This document shows positions 1 through 8,862 of a stretch of DNA of 43,007 bases, piece by piece. The position numbers and the translations under genes were made by a program. Source of the stretch: CAYMRB01 sp964392615 (GTDB lineage: Bacteria > Planctomycetota > UBA8108). Under the pieces are notes generated by a model. That model ran no database searches and was not told where the DNA came from. It was given only the letters and a program-made list of their open reading frames with translations. Positions within the stretch are counted from its first letter, which is position 1, and every line of letters begins with the position of its first letter. The stretch spans positions 1 through 43,007 of the forward strand of contig CAYMRB010000020.1 of NCBI GenBank assembly GCA_964392615.1, in the 5' to 3' direction.

Positions 1-453
1 TGGCCGAGCGTCGGCGGGCCCTCGCCCGACGTCGAGGTCCGCGCAACACCCGAGAAGCGGCAGTGGTTCCGCATGCACTCCAGCCAAGTCGCCGGCGACG
101 TGCCGACGTGGGTAGCAGCGTCGGGAGCGCGAGGTCTCGAGTCGCTCACGATCGTACTCGACGACGCTCCGGAGCCGGGATCGTCGACGTACACCGTCCG
201 GCTCTGCTTCGCCGAACCCGACGAGCTCGGCCCCGGCGAGCGCGTCTTCGGCGTGCAACTGCAGGGCGTCGAGGTTCTGCGCGACTTCGACGTCGTGGCA
301 GCGGCCGGCCGCCCGCGTCGCAGCGTCGTGCGCGAGTTCACCGGTGTGCGGGTCGGCGCGACGATCGAGATCACCCTCTCCCCCAGTCGCGGAACATCGA
401 TCCTGGGCGGCATCGAGCTCGTCGCCGAGGAGCCCGCGGCGACTACACGGTGA
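1..453 (+). CDS. Malectin-domain protein, C-terminal end (partial)
   Basis: The frame is open from the first base of the window to the TGA at 451-453, so this is the 3' end of a larger gene that starts outside. The visible 150 residues look like a malectin/malectin-like carbohydrate-binding domain: a beta-sandwich pattern with 'TVRLCFAEPDELGPGERVF' followed by 'GVQLQGVEVLRDFDV', and a last strand of the type 'GTSILGGIELV'. In planctomycetes such domains commonly sit at the end of large secreted proteins or heme/sulfatase-like enzymes, where they are thought to bind glycans. The catalytic part, if any, is not in view, so the function of the whole protein is unknown. The gene converges with the hydrolase gene downstream. 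Confidence 0.75.
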   Translation, partial: WPSVGGPSPDVEVRATPEKRQWFRMHSSQVAGDVPTWVAASGARGLESLTIVLDDAPEPGSSTYTVRLCFAEPDELGPGERVFGVQLQGVEVLRDFDVVAAAGRPRRSVVREFTGVRVGATIEITLSPSRGTSILGGIELVAEEPAATTR

Positions 454-604
454 GCGAGACAGCGAAGCAGAGTCCGGCCGACCGCAGGCCCGCGAGTGTC
501 AGGAGCTCTCCACGGCCTCGACGAGTTCGTTGCGCAGGCGATCCGTAAGCGTCAGTCCTGAGGGCTCGCTCCGAAGCAGGACGACACCGGGCCTTGCTCG
601 CCGA

Positions 605-1393
605 CTACCTCTCCGAGCGCTTCCCGGCCGTTCGCTTCTTCGAGAACATCCACTCGTAGTACTCGGCACTCGAGAAGACAGCTCGTCTCGCATTGTGGCC
701 CGCGTCGGGATAGATCTTGAGCTTCGCTTTCTTCCCACCCGCTCTCTGAATCGCCTCGACCATGCGCTGTGACCGCTCCGCGGGAACCACTCGGTCCTTG
801 CCTCCCGCGAACGCATGCACAGGGACCTTGGCCAGGTTTGAAGCCCATTTCGCGAGATTCTGCGTCACGTCTTTCGGCCCGCCCGGGCCGATCCCCCCCG
901 AGATGGGTGCGATGGCGGCGAAGTGCTCAGGATGGCTCCCGCCCCAAACCCATGCCCCGTAGCCACCCATGCTATTGCCGGTCAAGTAGATTCGCGTCTC
1001 ATCGACCTTGAGCGTCGCCTTGAGATGCGCCAGGAGAATGTTGAGATCCTTCGGAATCCAACCTCCCCCCTCTCTCGTACGCTTGAGGCACTGCGGCGCC
1101 ACGACGAAGCAAGGAGTCTTGGCGAACTTCTCGATCCCGCGCAACAGGCTTGTTACCTGACCTCTGACCTTTTGGATGTTCTTGCCCACGCCGCCGGCTC
1201 CGTGGAGATAGATCACCAAAGGCCATGCCGCGTCGGGCTTCTCTTTCGGCGAGAACACCAAGTACTGCGGGTTCAACGCTTTGGTCTTCTTCTGAAGACT
1301 CTCGTCGAGCGTGCCGACGATCGGCCCTCGGCCCTTCGCGACGGCCGGACCGACAAAGGCGAAGAATGAGACGAGGAGCACGATAGTCTTCAT
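605..1393 (-). CDS. Secreted alpha/beta hydrolase (esterase/dienelactone-hydrolase-like)
   Basis: The protein has 262 residues. I start it at the ATG at 1393 because a GGGAG ribosome-binding site lies 5 bases upstream and the first 19 residues form a signal peptide ending AVA; an upstream ATG at 1423 lacks both. The fold is an alpha/beta hydrolase: 'VIYLHGAGG' (about 60-68) is the oxyanion-hole strand, 'GNSMGGYGAW' carries the nucleophile Ser141, 'GGKDRVVP' carries Asp200 and 'DAGHNA' carries His233. This pattern matches the prolyl-oligopeptidase/dienelactone-hydrolase group, including planctomycete 'phospholipase/carboxylesterase' proteins. Likely a periplasmic or exported esterase; the substrate cannot be read from the sequence. 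It is transcribed divergently from the LuxR-type regulator. Confidence 0.85.
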   Translation of the reverse strand: MKTIVLLVSFFAFVGPAVAKGRGPIVGTLDESLQKKTKALNPQYLVFSPKEKPDAAWPLVIYLHGAGGVGKNIQKVRGQVTSLLRGIEKFAKTPCFVVAPQCLKRTREGGGWIPKDLNILLAHLKATLKVDETRIYLTGNSMGGYGAWVWGGSHPEHFAAIAPISGGIGPGGPKDVTQNLAKWASNLAKVPVHAFAGGKDRVVPAERSQRMVEAIQRAGGKKAKLKIYPDAGHNARRAVFSSAEYYEWMFSKKRTAGKRSER

Positions 1394-1784
1394 GGGACTC
1401 CCTCGGGTGAATGACGGACTCATCTCAATGGGCCTGACCAGCCCACACGGACGACATCACCTGCTATCGTTCCAGATATCGAACGCTCTCGACGCTCAAC
1501 TCGATCCTGCCCGACTGCTGCCGCGATGTCACGCGGTGGTTCGGTGGTTCGAACGGGTACGACGTCGATCGTCGGCCGTGAGCCGACCTCATCGCGCGAA
1601 CTTGCCGCCTACGTGATCAAGGTACGTAGAAAGGCGTAGTCAATATGAACGACGCCTCTACCGAAACGGCGGGGACCAGAACGAAGACCGGAATTCCCTT
1701 GGCAGTCACTCGACCCGATGTACGATCGCGACCGGGCTCGCGCGTCCCGCACGGTCTAGAGCAGCAGTCAGTGAGGAGGCCAGG
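1394..1784. other. Divergent intergenic region between hydrolase and LuxR-type gene
   Basis: These 391 bases hold no credible gene. They must carry the promoters of the hydrolase (leftward) and of the LuxR-type regulator (rightward). A short inverted repeat, CGTTC/GAACG, lies around 1469-1486 and could be an operator, but it is only 5 bp per arm. The regulator's ribosome-binding site GAGGAGG is at 1773-1779. Confidence 0.4.
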
Positions 1785-2195
1785 GTGAGTTTAGGTGAGG
1801 AACATCGGGACGCACAGCGGAGCGACTCCGCCCGGCAAGAGTGGGATCGACTGTTGCGCGAACTGATTCGGAGATCATCAGAGAGCCTTCGCGAGACGGA
1901 CGACAACGAACTGCAGGGACTGCGCCCGTCTCCGCAGCGCGCGGTTGTCGCGCGCTGTGAGTACGACGAGGCCATGTACGTGCTGCTGAGCGTGCCGAAG
2001 ACCCTGCTGAAGCAGCTGACGCCACGAGAACGAGAAGTCGCTAGGCTCGTCGGGGAAGGCCTGCAGAACAAGGAGATCGCGCGAGGGCTCGGGATCAGCC
2101 CCGCGACAGTCGCTGCTCACCTGCGCCGAATCTTCCTGAAGCTCGGAGTCAACTCACGCTCGGAACTGGCGCGTCACGGCTTCCTGTGGTGCTAG
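1785..2195 (+). CDS. LuxR-type HTH transcriptional regulator without receiver domain
   Basis: A 136-residue protein starting with GTG at 1785, preceded by GAGGAGG at a good distance. The last ~60 residues form a GerE/LuxR-type helix-turn-helix: 'LTPREREVARLVGEG', 'NKEIARGLGISPATVAAHL' and 'KLGVNSRSELARHG' are all in place. The N-terminal ~75 residues are charged, helical and not a receiver or PAS domain that I recognise, so how it senses a signal is unknown. Most likely a DNA-binding regulator. Its stop codon is only 18 bases from the stop of the convergent TPR-like gene, a tight pairing that suggests, but does not prove, a shared role. Confidence 0.85.
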   Translation: MSLGEEHRDAQRSDSARQEWDRLLRELIRRSSESLRETDDNELQGLRPSPQRAVVARCEYDEAMYVLLSVPKTLLKQLTPREREVARLVGEGLQNKEIARGLGISPATVAAHLRRIFLKLGVNSRSELARHGFLWC

Positions 2196-2213
2196 CTGCG
2201 CGACCTGCGCGGC

Positions 2214-3053
2214 TCAGATGACGACCAGATGCTGCCGGCTCTGGCAGAAACCCATCAGCCGCCGAGCTCGGGCCTCGAGTACCCGGCAGGTCGCCTCGGG
2301 GCCATCTGCCCTGAGCGCGTCGTCCCAATGTCGTGCCCGCTCGGAGTCCCCCAAGAGGCCGTAGAGTGCGCTCAAGAGAGAGGCGAGACGGAGCCGGGTC
2401 AGGAGCGCGGTCGAGTTCTGGGCGGCCAGGGCAGCGTTCTCGAAGTGCCTCCGAGCCGATTCGGACATCTCGAGGTTGTGGTGGGCGGCTCCGAGCACGA
2501 GATACGCGTAGCCGAGGCCGGAAGAAAGGCGCGGCCCTTCTTCCTCGATAACGTCCTCGCAGAGAAGCGCCGCCTCCTCGAACTGACCGGCGTTCAAACA
2601 CAGGACGCTCTCCATCTGCTTGCGGGCGTTGAGCTGACGTCGAACTCGAGGACTCTCTCGCTTGAGCACCTCGAGAGTTCGCGCCCCTTCTGCCCCGTCG
2701 CCTCCGAAGCCCTCATGGGTCGTCAGCCATCGATCCAGGTCCGACAGCGCGAGGCGCGTGGCAGTGCCTTCGGTCATGGCGTGAGAAACCCGAAAGACCT
2801 CCAGCTGAATCCGACGCAGGAGATCGAGCACTGTGTCCGGAGCGTTCCTGGCGCCTCCTCGGGCCCGTGAGAAATACTCGACAGCCTCTTCGCTCCTCAA
2901 CTGGAGAGAGCGAATTCGGCCCCTGAGGGCGTCGGCGGAGTAGCTCGAAACGCCCTCGAGAACGTCGAACGCACCGTCGAGGTCTGCCTGATGCAGATAG
3001 ACCTCGGAGAAGGCCGTCACGATCTCGCGATAGGTCTCGGCGTCGTGGCTCAC
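2214..3053 (-). CDS. TPR-like helical repeat protein
   Basis: A 279-residue protein if started at GTG 3053. It is almost entirely helical with tetratricopeptide-like features: 'LGYAYLVLGAAHHNLEMSES' followed by 'ARRHFENAALAAQN' is a clear TPR, and several degenerate helical pairs precede it ('AAAL-x-CEDVIEEEG', 'LRLASLLSALYGLLGD'). It has no signal peptide or membrane segment, so it is probably a cytoplasmic scaffold or sensor. The frame stays open and looks coding for about 30 codons upstream of GTG 3053, and an AGGAG at 3118-3114 sits six bases before a CTG codon at 3107, so the true protein may be 18 residues longer. It converges with the LuxR-type regulator; a partnership is an inference. 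Confidence 0.7.
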   Translation of the reverse strand: MSHDAETYREIVTAFSEVYLHQADLDGAFDVLEGVSSYSADALRGRIRSLQLRSEEAVEYFSRARGGARNAPDTVLDLLRRIQLEVFRVSHAMTEGTATRLALSDLDRWLTTHEGFGGDGAEGARTLEVLKRESPRVRRQLNARKQMESVLCLNAGQFEEAALLCEDVIEEEGPRLSSGLGYAYLVLGAAHHNLEMSESARRHFENAALAAQNSTALLTRLRLASLLSALYGLLGDSERARHWDDALRADGPEATCRVLEARARRLMGFCQSRQHLVVI

Positions 3054-3581
3054 GTGGCTGTCGCCGTGGAATGAGGTGCGTGGAAACCTCCGAAGGAACC
3101 CGGCCAGCCACCTCTCCTTTCGCTCGGGAGAGGTGCAGTGCTAGGCAGATCATTCTACCGGGTTCGCTGTGGCAGAGTAGCTTCGACTGTCACGAAGGCA
3201 TCTGAGGGAGATTCCCTCTTCGGCTCGATCTCCCCCAGTATGGTCCATCTTGACTACGCCGTCATGAGTACCGCTCCTCGCTTAGGCGGTAAGATCGCGA
3301 GACAAGTCGATGCGATCGACCTAAGATCCTTTCCATCCGGGGCGGTTGTGGCCCCCTCTTCCTCTCGGTTCGCGGGGCGAGGAAGACGGAAACGGAGCAC
3401 CCATTACAGCACGTGATACTGGCCGAGACAGATGCACGGCGCGCATCGAACGGATCCGTTTCGAGGTTTCCGGAAAAGGCAGCAACGGCTCGCGAAATCG
3501 CCTCGTCCTCGTTACGACGATCGGCGATGATGCTCGGGGCATGTGGGGCGATCTTATCGAGAAGGCAGCTCGGAGGTCCAC
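3054..3581. other. Intergenic region between TPR-like gene and FG-GAP gene
   Basis: These 528 bases separate two divergent genes. Bases 3054-3140 may belong to an N-terminal extension of the TPR-like gene. A small perfect hairpin, GAGGGA-GAT-TCCCTC, is at 3204-3218. I see no other gene or RNA here. The promoters of both neighbours should be in this stretch. Confidence 0.35.
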
Positions 3582-6152
3582 ATGGGCACGCGTTGGATTC
3601 TACCCATCCCGTGGTTGGTCGCGACCGCGTTCGCGCCGACGATCGCCGATGACTGCGACGGTAACGGCCGCTCCGACGCGGTCGAGATCGCCGCTTCGCC
3701 GACACTCGACTGCGACGGCGACGGGATGCTGGACGCCTGCGAACGAAGCCCTGCATTCGGCTGGCGCGGCGAGATCGGCTTCTCGACCCATGCGCGAGCG
3801 CTCGCGGTGGGCGATCTCGACGGCGACGGACGAAGCGACCTCGTCGTGGGAGGCCGTCCGAGTGGACAGTCGGACGTCGAAGGCCTCTCTCTTCTCCTCG
3901 CAACTGACGACGGTCTCACACTGCACGGTCGCCTCGACGTCGCGCGCGTGGATACCGTCGCACTCGGCGACGTCGATCAGGACGGCGATCTCGACCTCGC
4001 CGCGGCCTCCACCGCTACCGATCTCCTGTACCTCTTGTTCAATGACGGCCACGGAGTCTTTTCGTTGGGATTGACCTTCGGTCCGCTCGTCACAGTCGCG
4101 CCGTTTCATGTCTACCTCGTCGACCTGGACGGAGACGGAGCGCCGGAGTTGATCGCGTCCGACGCTGACGGCGACCGTGTGGCGGTCTTCCGGAACTCGG
4201 GCGGCGGCGGGTTCCCACAGCGCCCCGATCGCACGCTGACCACTCAGGGAGGCCTTCGCGCTTTCATCGACCTCGACGCTGACGGCCTTCCGGAGATCCT
4301 GTCGAGCCACGACGCCCGAAACGAATCGTGGATACGCCGGAACCGAGGCGGCCTATCGTTCGATTCATCGCGCCCCTTCGACGATCAAGCCGGTTCTCCG
4401 GTCCGCGAGATCCGTGCTATCCACGCCGACGACGATGGCCGGATCGGCCTCGTCCTCCTCGAACGAGACGCCGTGACGATTCTCCGCGATGACGGCGGAC
4501 CGGAGCTTGGTCTGTTGGCCCGATTCCCTCTGCCCGTCGAGCGGAGCTTGCCGCCATCGCTGCGACAGAGTATCGCGGCCGGCGACGTCAACCTCGACGG
4601 GCGGCCTGATATCGTCGTCATGCGAGAGCGTGCGGCGTGGACCCTCCTCGCGAAACCGGACGGCTCCTTTGCGCAACCGACCGATTCGCCGATCATCGCA
4701 TGGCCGAATGCCTGTGTCCTGCTCGACGCCGACGGCGACGGCGACCAAGACCTCGTCGTCAACGACCCGATCCGGCCCGCCTCCATCGCCTTCAATGACG
4801 GCGCCGGACGCTTCGGCGCGTACGATCCCGATGCGCGATCTCCGCAGCGCCTCGAGAGCGCCGATTTCGACGGCGACGGAGACGTCGACCTCGCGACGAT
4901 CTCCAGTCAGCCTCCGACGCTGTCGTTCCGTAGCAACGACGGTTCAGGGCGATTGTCGACAGTGACCTCGATCGCGCTGCGCGGTCCGCCGGCCGAGCTC
5001 GCCGCCGTCGACCTCGACGCTGACGACGTCGACGAGCTCGTTCTCGCATGCGGCAACGAGGTCAGCGTCTGGATTGCGCGCGACGAGGACTGGCTCGATC
5101 TCATCGCCACGATCACGCTCGATACACAGCCGCAACAGATCGCGTCAGGCGATTTCAACGGCGACGGAGACACCGACATCGCGGTCACGGGACACGACTG
5201 GTTGTCGCGCTCCACAGACCGGATCGAGGTGCTCCTGGGAGATGGCAGTGGCGGTTTCTTCGCACGCCTGCCGACCGTGCTCGGCGTCAAGCTCCGAGGC
5301 ATCACCGCGGCTGATCTGGACGGCGACGGATACGCTGAGCTACTGCTCGCTGCAGCGGGGAGCTTGGCCATCCTGGGAAACCGTCGAGACGGCTCCTTCA
5401 CCGCGCTTCAAGTGGTGCCAGAGAGCGCGGAAATCGAGGGCTCTGTCGTCGCGCGCGACTTCGATGCCGATGGCGATGTCGACGTGATCACCCTCGGCGA
5501 CAGGCTCGATCTCTGGGAGAACGACGGCTCGGGCGCGCTCGAGCGCACTTGGCGCGCCCCCCGCCGCGCGAGAGCCCTTCGCCACGCAACCGTCGGAGAC
5601 CTCGATGCAAACGGCCGGCTCGATCTGGTCATGACGTCTTGGCACGAGACCGGCCGCGTATTCGTCGCGATGGACAACGGCCGCGGGGCGTTCGCGATCT
5701 CGCAAGTCGCTGTCTTGGGCCACGATCTGCTCGACGTCGCGCTCGGCGACTTCGATCTCGATGGCGCCACGGATCTCGCGGTGGTCCATCGGCAGGGAGG
5801 CCTCACAGGACTGTCTCAGGTCGCGCCACCGACGGGCCTCGATCGGAACCACGACGGCCTGCTCGACAGCTGCGGTGAGAGCTCGTTCATCCGCGGAGAC
5901 ATCGACGCGAGCGGCACGCTCGATCTCTCCGACGCTGTCGCCGCGCTACGCTTTCTCTTCGCGGGGGCTGCTGCACCGCTGTGCGCCAACGCCGTGGATG
6001 TCGACGACAACGGACGCCTCGAGCTCAGCGATCCGGTCGCGCTGCTCGGCTGGCTCTTCCGCGGTGAAGCCCCGCCGCCCGAGCCCTTTCCCGACTGCGG
6101 GGAAGACCGGGCGCAGTCTCTCGGTTGCGTCGGGTTCGCGCCGTGCTCGTGA
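3582..6152 (+). CDS. Secreted FG-GAP/VCBS repeat protein with dockerin-like C-terminal tag
   Basis: An 856-residue exported protein. The ATG at 3582 is chosen because GGAGG lies at 3572-3576 and a signal peptide (about residues 1-23, ending near TIADD) follows. Residues 24-56 contain two acidic calcium-binding loops of the thrombospondin type 3 kind ('DCDGNGRSDAVE', 'DCDGDGMLDACE'). Residues 60-760 hold many FG-GAP/VCBS repeats with the signature D-x-DGDG-x-x-DL ('GDLDGDGRSDLVVGG', 'GDFNGDGDTDIAVTG'), predicted to fold as calcium-binding beta-propellers. The last ~90 residues are a duplicated dockerin-like module ('RGDIDASGTLDLSDAV', 'DVDDNGRLELSDPV', 'LFRGE'). No catalytic domain is visible. 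Probably a surface adhesion or structural protein; the same C-terminal module occurs on three other proteins in this window. Confidence 0.85.
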   Translation: MGTRWILPIPWLVATAFAPTIADDCDGNGRSDAVEIAASPTLDCDGDGMLDACERSPAFGWRGEIGFSTHARALAVGDLDGDGRSDLVVGGRPSGQSDVEGLSLLLATDDGLTLHGRLDVARVDTVALGDVDQDGDLDLAAASTATDLLYLLFNDGHGVFSLGLTFGPLVTVAPFHVYLVDLDGDGAPELIASDADGDRVAVFRNSGGGGFPQRPDRTLTTQGGLRAFIDLDADGLPEILSSHDARNESWIRRNRGGLSFDSSRPFDDQAGSPVREIRAIHADDDGRIGLVLLERDAVTILRDDGGPELGLLARFPLPVERSLPPSLRQSIAAGDVNLDGRPDIVVMRERAAWTLLAKPDGSFAQPTDSPIIAWPNACVLLDADGDGDQDLVVNDPIRPASIAFNDGAGRFGAYDPDARSPQRLESADFDGDGDVDLATISSQPPTLSFRSNDGSGRLSTVTSIALRGPPAELAAVDLDADDVDELVLACGNEVSVWIARDEDWLDLIATITLDTQPQQIASGDFNGDGDTDIAVTGHDWLSRSTDRIEVLLGDGSGGFFARLPTVLGVKLRGITAADLDGDGYAELLLAAAGSLAILGNRRDGSFTALQVVPESAEIEGSVVARDFDADGDVDVITLGDRLDLWENDGSGALERTWRAPRRARALRHATVGDLDANGRLDLVMTSWHETGRVFVAMDNGRGAFAISQVAVLGHDLLDVALGDFDLDGATDLAVVHRQGGLTGLSQVAPPTGLDRNHDGLLDSCGESSFIRGDIDASGTLDLSDAVAALRFLFAGAAAPLCANAVDVDDNGRLELSDPVALLGWLFRGEAPPPEPFPDCGEDRAQSLGCVGFAPCS

Positions 6153-6562
6153 TGCGGGCTCGCGTAGTCAGGATGACGTAGACAGGATAATGACGCGCAG
6201 CGGAGCCGCGTGAACGAGTGCCGCGCTCTCGCGTCTCGACTTCTCGATGGTTGTGATTGACTTCCGCGCTCGATGCGCGGATCGTGATAGTCGTCTGTGA
6301 GAGATTGTCCGCGCAGTGACTGCCAGCCCGTGGAAGCTCTCGCAATCGGGCGACACTTCTCGAGGCGGTATTGCGGTTGTTGAGATCAGACAGTCGTGGC
6401 GAGTGACTGAGACGCGACTCGAGCTCCGCTCGAGCCTGCCGGCATGGCGGTCGTCTACGCCGGCGACGGGAGACAGGGCGAGCTCGGCCGTCGTTCGGAG
6501 CGCGGGCAAGCCTCAGCGCATGTGAGGCTCCCGAGCGTGGGTTCTTCGGAAAGGGGGAGACG
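6153..6562. other. Intergenic region between FG-GAP and PPC-repeat genes
   Basis: These 410 bases contain no ORF with coding character. A perfect hairpin with 6-bp arms, CCGCGC-TCGAT-GCGCGG, lies at 6264-6280 and could end the upstream transcript, although it is not followed by a T-run. The ribosome-binding site GGGGGAG of the next gene is at 6553-6559. Otherwise I see nothing here. Confidence 0.35.
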
Positions 6563-7288
6563 ATGACGACGCGGCCCCATCGATACACCGTCGCCTTGTG
6601 GTTGACCGTTGCGGCGACGACGCCTCTCTTCTCTGCATCTCCGCCGGCGCGTATCGCACGGGCGGACGCGTTGCGCCCGGCGCGGGCGGGCGACGGAGCC
6701 GCCGCGGGCGTCGACTCGTGCGCGATGTGCCCCCGCGGGCGGATGGCATGCGGCGACACCGTCACGGGCCGGCTCACGTCCGAATGCGTCTTTGGGGACG
6801 GGCGGTTCTTCGAGTGTTGGTCGTTTCGTGTCGAGGAACCGACGCTCCTGACCGTGGAGCTCACCTCCGTTCCATTCGATACCTACCTCTACATCGCGGA
6901 CGCGGACTGCTTCCTGGTCGGCGAGAACGATGATTGCGAGGTCGGCAACTTCGACCTTTCCTGCGTGACCGTCAACGTGCTCGCGGGGGAATACACCCTC
7001 ATGGTGACCTCGTACGCCGCCGGCGAGACGGGGCCCTACTCGCTGTCGACAACGTGCGAGACAGGTGTCGATCCGTGCGTGGACTGCGCCGTCGGAACCA
7101 TCGCATGCGGCGAGTCGCTCGAGGACAGGCTCGAAGACGAGGGGTGCGTCCTGCCAGGGGCCGACACGCCGATCGAGGTCTGGACGTTCGCCCTCGAGAG
7201 TCGTTCCGCCGTCGTCGCGACCCTCGACTCGACAGAGTTCGATCCCGTCCTGCTCCTCTTCGACGCGGATTGCGGCATGGTCGCCTAG
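6563..7288 (+). CDS. PPC-like repeat protein, N-terminal piece (cut by in-frame TAG)
   Basis: This starts at ATG 6563 with GGGGGAG upstream and encodes a signal peptide (about residues 1-32), repeat 1 (about 52-165) and the first two thirds of repeat 2. Each repeat is about 115 residues and begins with a C-x-x-C...CG motif. It then has strands such as 'FDTYLYIADADC' and 'GEYTLMVTSYAAGETGPYSL', typical of bacterial pre-peptidase C-terminal (PPC) domains. Translation stops at TAG 7286-7288 in the middle of a repeat, directly after 'LLLFDADCGMVA'. The same frame then continues with the missing strands of repeat 2 and three further repeats. This is therefore one gene split by a nonsense codon rather than a complete short protein. 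Readthrough or a base-call error are the alternatives. Confidence 0.75.
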   Translation: MTTRPHRYTVALWLTVAATTPLFSASPPARIARADALRPARAGDGAAAGVDSCAMCPRGRMACGDTVTGRLTSECVFGDGRFFECWSFRVEEPTLLTVELTSVPFDTYLYIADADCFLVGENDDCEVGNFDLSCVTVNVLAGEYTLMVTSYAAGETGPYSLSTTCETGVDPCVDCAVGTIACGESLEDRLEDEGCVLPGADTPIEVWTFALESRSAVVATLDSTEFDPVLLLFDADCGMVA

Positions 7289-7360
7289 GACGACGGAGGT
7301 GGTGGTGGTGGCAACGCGCTCCTGCCAGTCACGCTGGCCCCCGGGACGTACGCTCTCGGC

Positions 7361-8803
7361 GTGAGCACGCGCGACGGCGCCGTGGGTGAGTACGCGCTCG
7401 TCTTCGAATGCTCGGAAGGCACGCCGCCTCCGTGCGACCCGCGCTGCGTCGAGGACGAGACCATCGAGTGTGGATCGACGGTCGCGGGGCAGCTCGCCGA
7501 AGATGATTGTCAGTTCTCCCTGGGGCTGCTCCGCGCCGATGCGTTCCGATTGTCCGTGACGGAAGAAAGCTGCGTGTCGATCGAGCTGACCTCCCGCGCG
7601 TTCGATGCAATGGTCGCGCTGGCGGAGGAAGGCGTCGCGGATTGCGAGGTATTCGCTGCCGACGACAACGGCGCCGGGGGAACCGACGCGCTTCTGACCT
7701 CGACGCTCCTTCCGGGCGAGTATCTCGTGCTCGTCACGAACGCCGCCGGCAGGCTCGGGCCTTACGAGCTCTCCGTCCGCTGCGAACCCGGCGCGTGCGC
7801 ATCGATCTGCGACACCTGCCGCGTCGGCGAGATCGACTGCAACGACACCGCCCAGGGCACCCTGAGCGCGACGGACTGCGTGCTGTCCACGGGCGAGTAC
7901 TTCGACGCCTGGGAGCTGAATCTCGATCGAGACGCGCGCGTCGCCATCACGATGGAGAGCGTGCCGATCGACACGTACCTCTACGTGATCTCAGAAGACT
8001 GCGCGCTGACCCTCGATTCGAACGACGACTGCGAGGGCTTCGACCTCGATCGAAGCTGTATCGATCTCCGCCTGAGTGCGGGCACCTACTTCCTCCTCAC
8101 ATCGAGTTACAGTGTCGCCGAAATCGGTCCGTACACCCTTTCGGTCACTTCGGGCGACTGCCCGCCACCCGATCCTCCCTGCGTGGAGTGCCAGGTGCGA
8201 GAGATCACCTGCGGCAGCGATGTGCGATCGATCATCGACGGCTCGACGTGCGAGCTCGTCGGCGCGGGACCGATCGAGTACTGGAGGTTCACCGTCGGCG
8301 ATCCCGGTGCCGTTCGAATCCGCGTGCGATCCGCCGAGATCGATCCTGTCATCGCGCTCTTCGACGCTCAGTGCGAGGAGATCTCCCGCAACGACGACTG
8401 CGATGGGACGACGACAGACTCCTGCCTCGAACGGAGTCTCGAGGCAGGAACGTACTCCATCGGCGTCAGTAGCCTGTTCTCCGACAGCGGGGAGTACACC
8501 CTGACCATCGAATGCCTGGGAGCCGGCGCGATGTTGCCGGGCGATTGTACGGCGGATGGTTCGTTCCACATCGGCGACTCGGTCTGTCTCGTGCGCCACC
8601 TCTTCCTCGGCGAAAGATCGCTGCCATGTGGAGACGGCGACGACCCGAGCAACGTCGCACTGCTCGACTGGAGCGGCGACGGAGACGTGGACGTCAGCGA
8701 CGTCGTCGGCGGTCTCAACTGGCTGTTCCGCGGGGGCACCCCGCACGCACGCGGATTCTCAGCGTGCATCGATTTGGCCAATTGTCCCGCCGTCTGCGAG
8801 TGA
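7361..8803 (+). CDS. PPC-like repeat protein, C-terminal piece with dockerin-like tag
   Basis: This is the continuation, in the same frame, of the gene that begins at 6563. Coding sequence resumes immediately after the TAG at 7286-7288; the GTG at 7361 is only the first formal start codon and has no convincing ribosome-binding site. It contains the end of repeat 2, then repeats 3, 4 and 5 (each opening with paired cysteines and closing with 'GPYELSVRC', 'GPYTLSVTSGDC' or 'GEYTLTIEC'). A dockerin-like tail follows ('LPGDCTADGSFHIGDSV', 'WSGDGDVDVSDVV', 'WLFRGG'). The intact protein would be about 745 residues. Without the N-terminal piece this part has no signal peptide and would not be exported. 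Function unknown; a secreted binding or structural protein is likely. Confidence 0.72.
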   Translation: MSTRDGAVGEYALVFECSEGTPPPCDPRCVEDETIECGSTVAGQLAEDDCQFSLGLLRADAFRLSVTEESCVSIELTSRAFDAMVALAEEGVADCEVFAADDNGAGGTDALLTSTLLPGEYLVLVTNAAGRLGPYELSVRCEPGACASICDTCRVGEIDCNDTAQGTLSATDCVLSTGEYFDAWELNLDRDARVAITMESVPIDTYLYVISEDCALTLDSNDDCEGFDLDRSCIDLRLSAGTYFLLTSSYSVAEIGPYTLSVTSGDCPPPDPPCVECQVREITCGSDVRSIIDGSTCELVGAGPIEYWRFTVGDPGAVRIRVRSAEIDPVIALFDAQCEEISRNDDCDGTTTDSCLERSLEAGTYSIGVSSLFSDSGEYTLTIECLGAGAMLPGDCTADGSFHIGDSVCLVRHLFLGERSLPCGDGDDPSNVALLDWSGDGDVDVSDVVGGLNWLFRGGTPHARGFSACIDLANCPAVCE

Positions 8804-8862
8804 TTCCCGTGTCTGCCGCTCGTCTCCCCACTCGATTCGTGTCACCTCGCCTGGAGGGGCGT

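Noticed and set aside
8840..8862. GTGTCAC just upstream of the subtilase gene as a further sigma site
   Set aside because: No GACAA box follows at 15-16 bases and the sequence overlaps the ribosome-binding site; a chance match.
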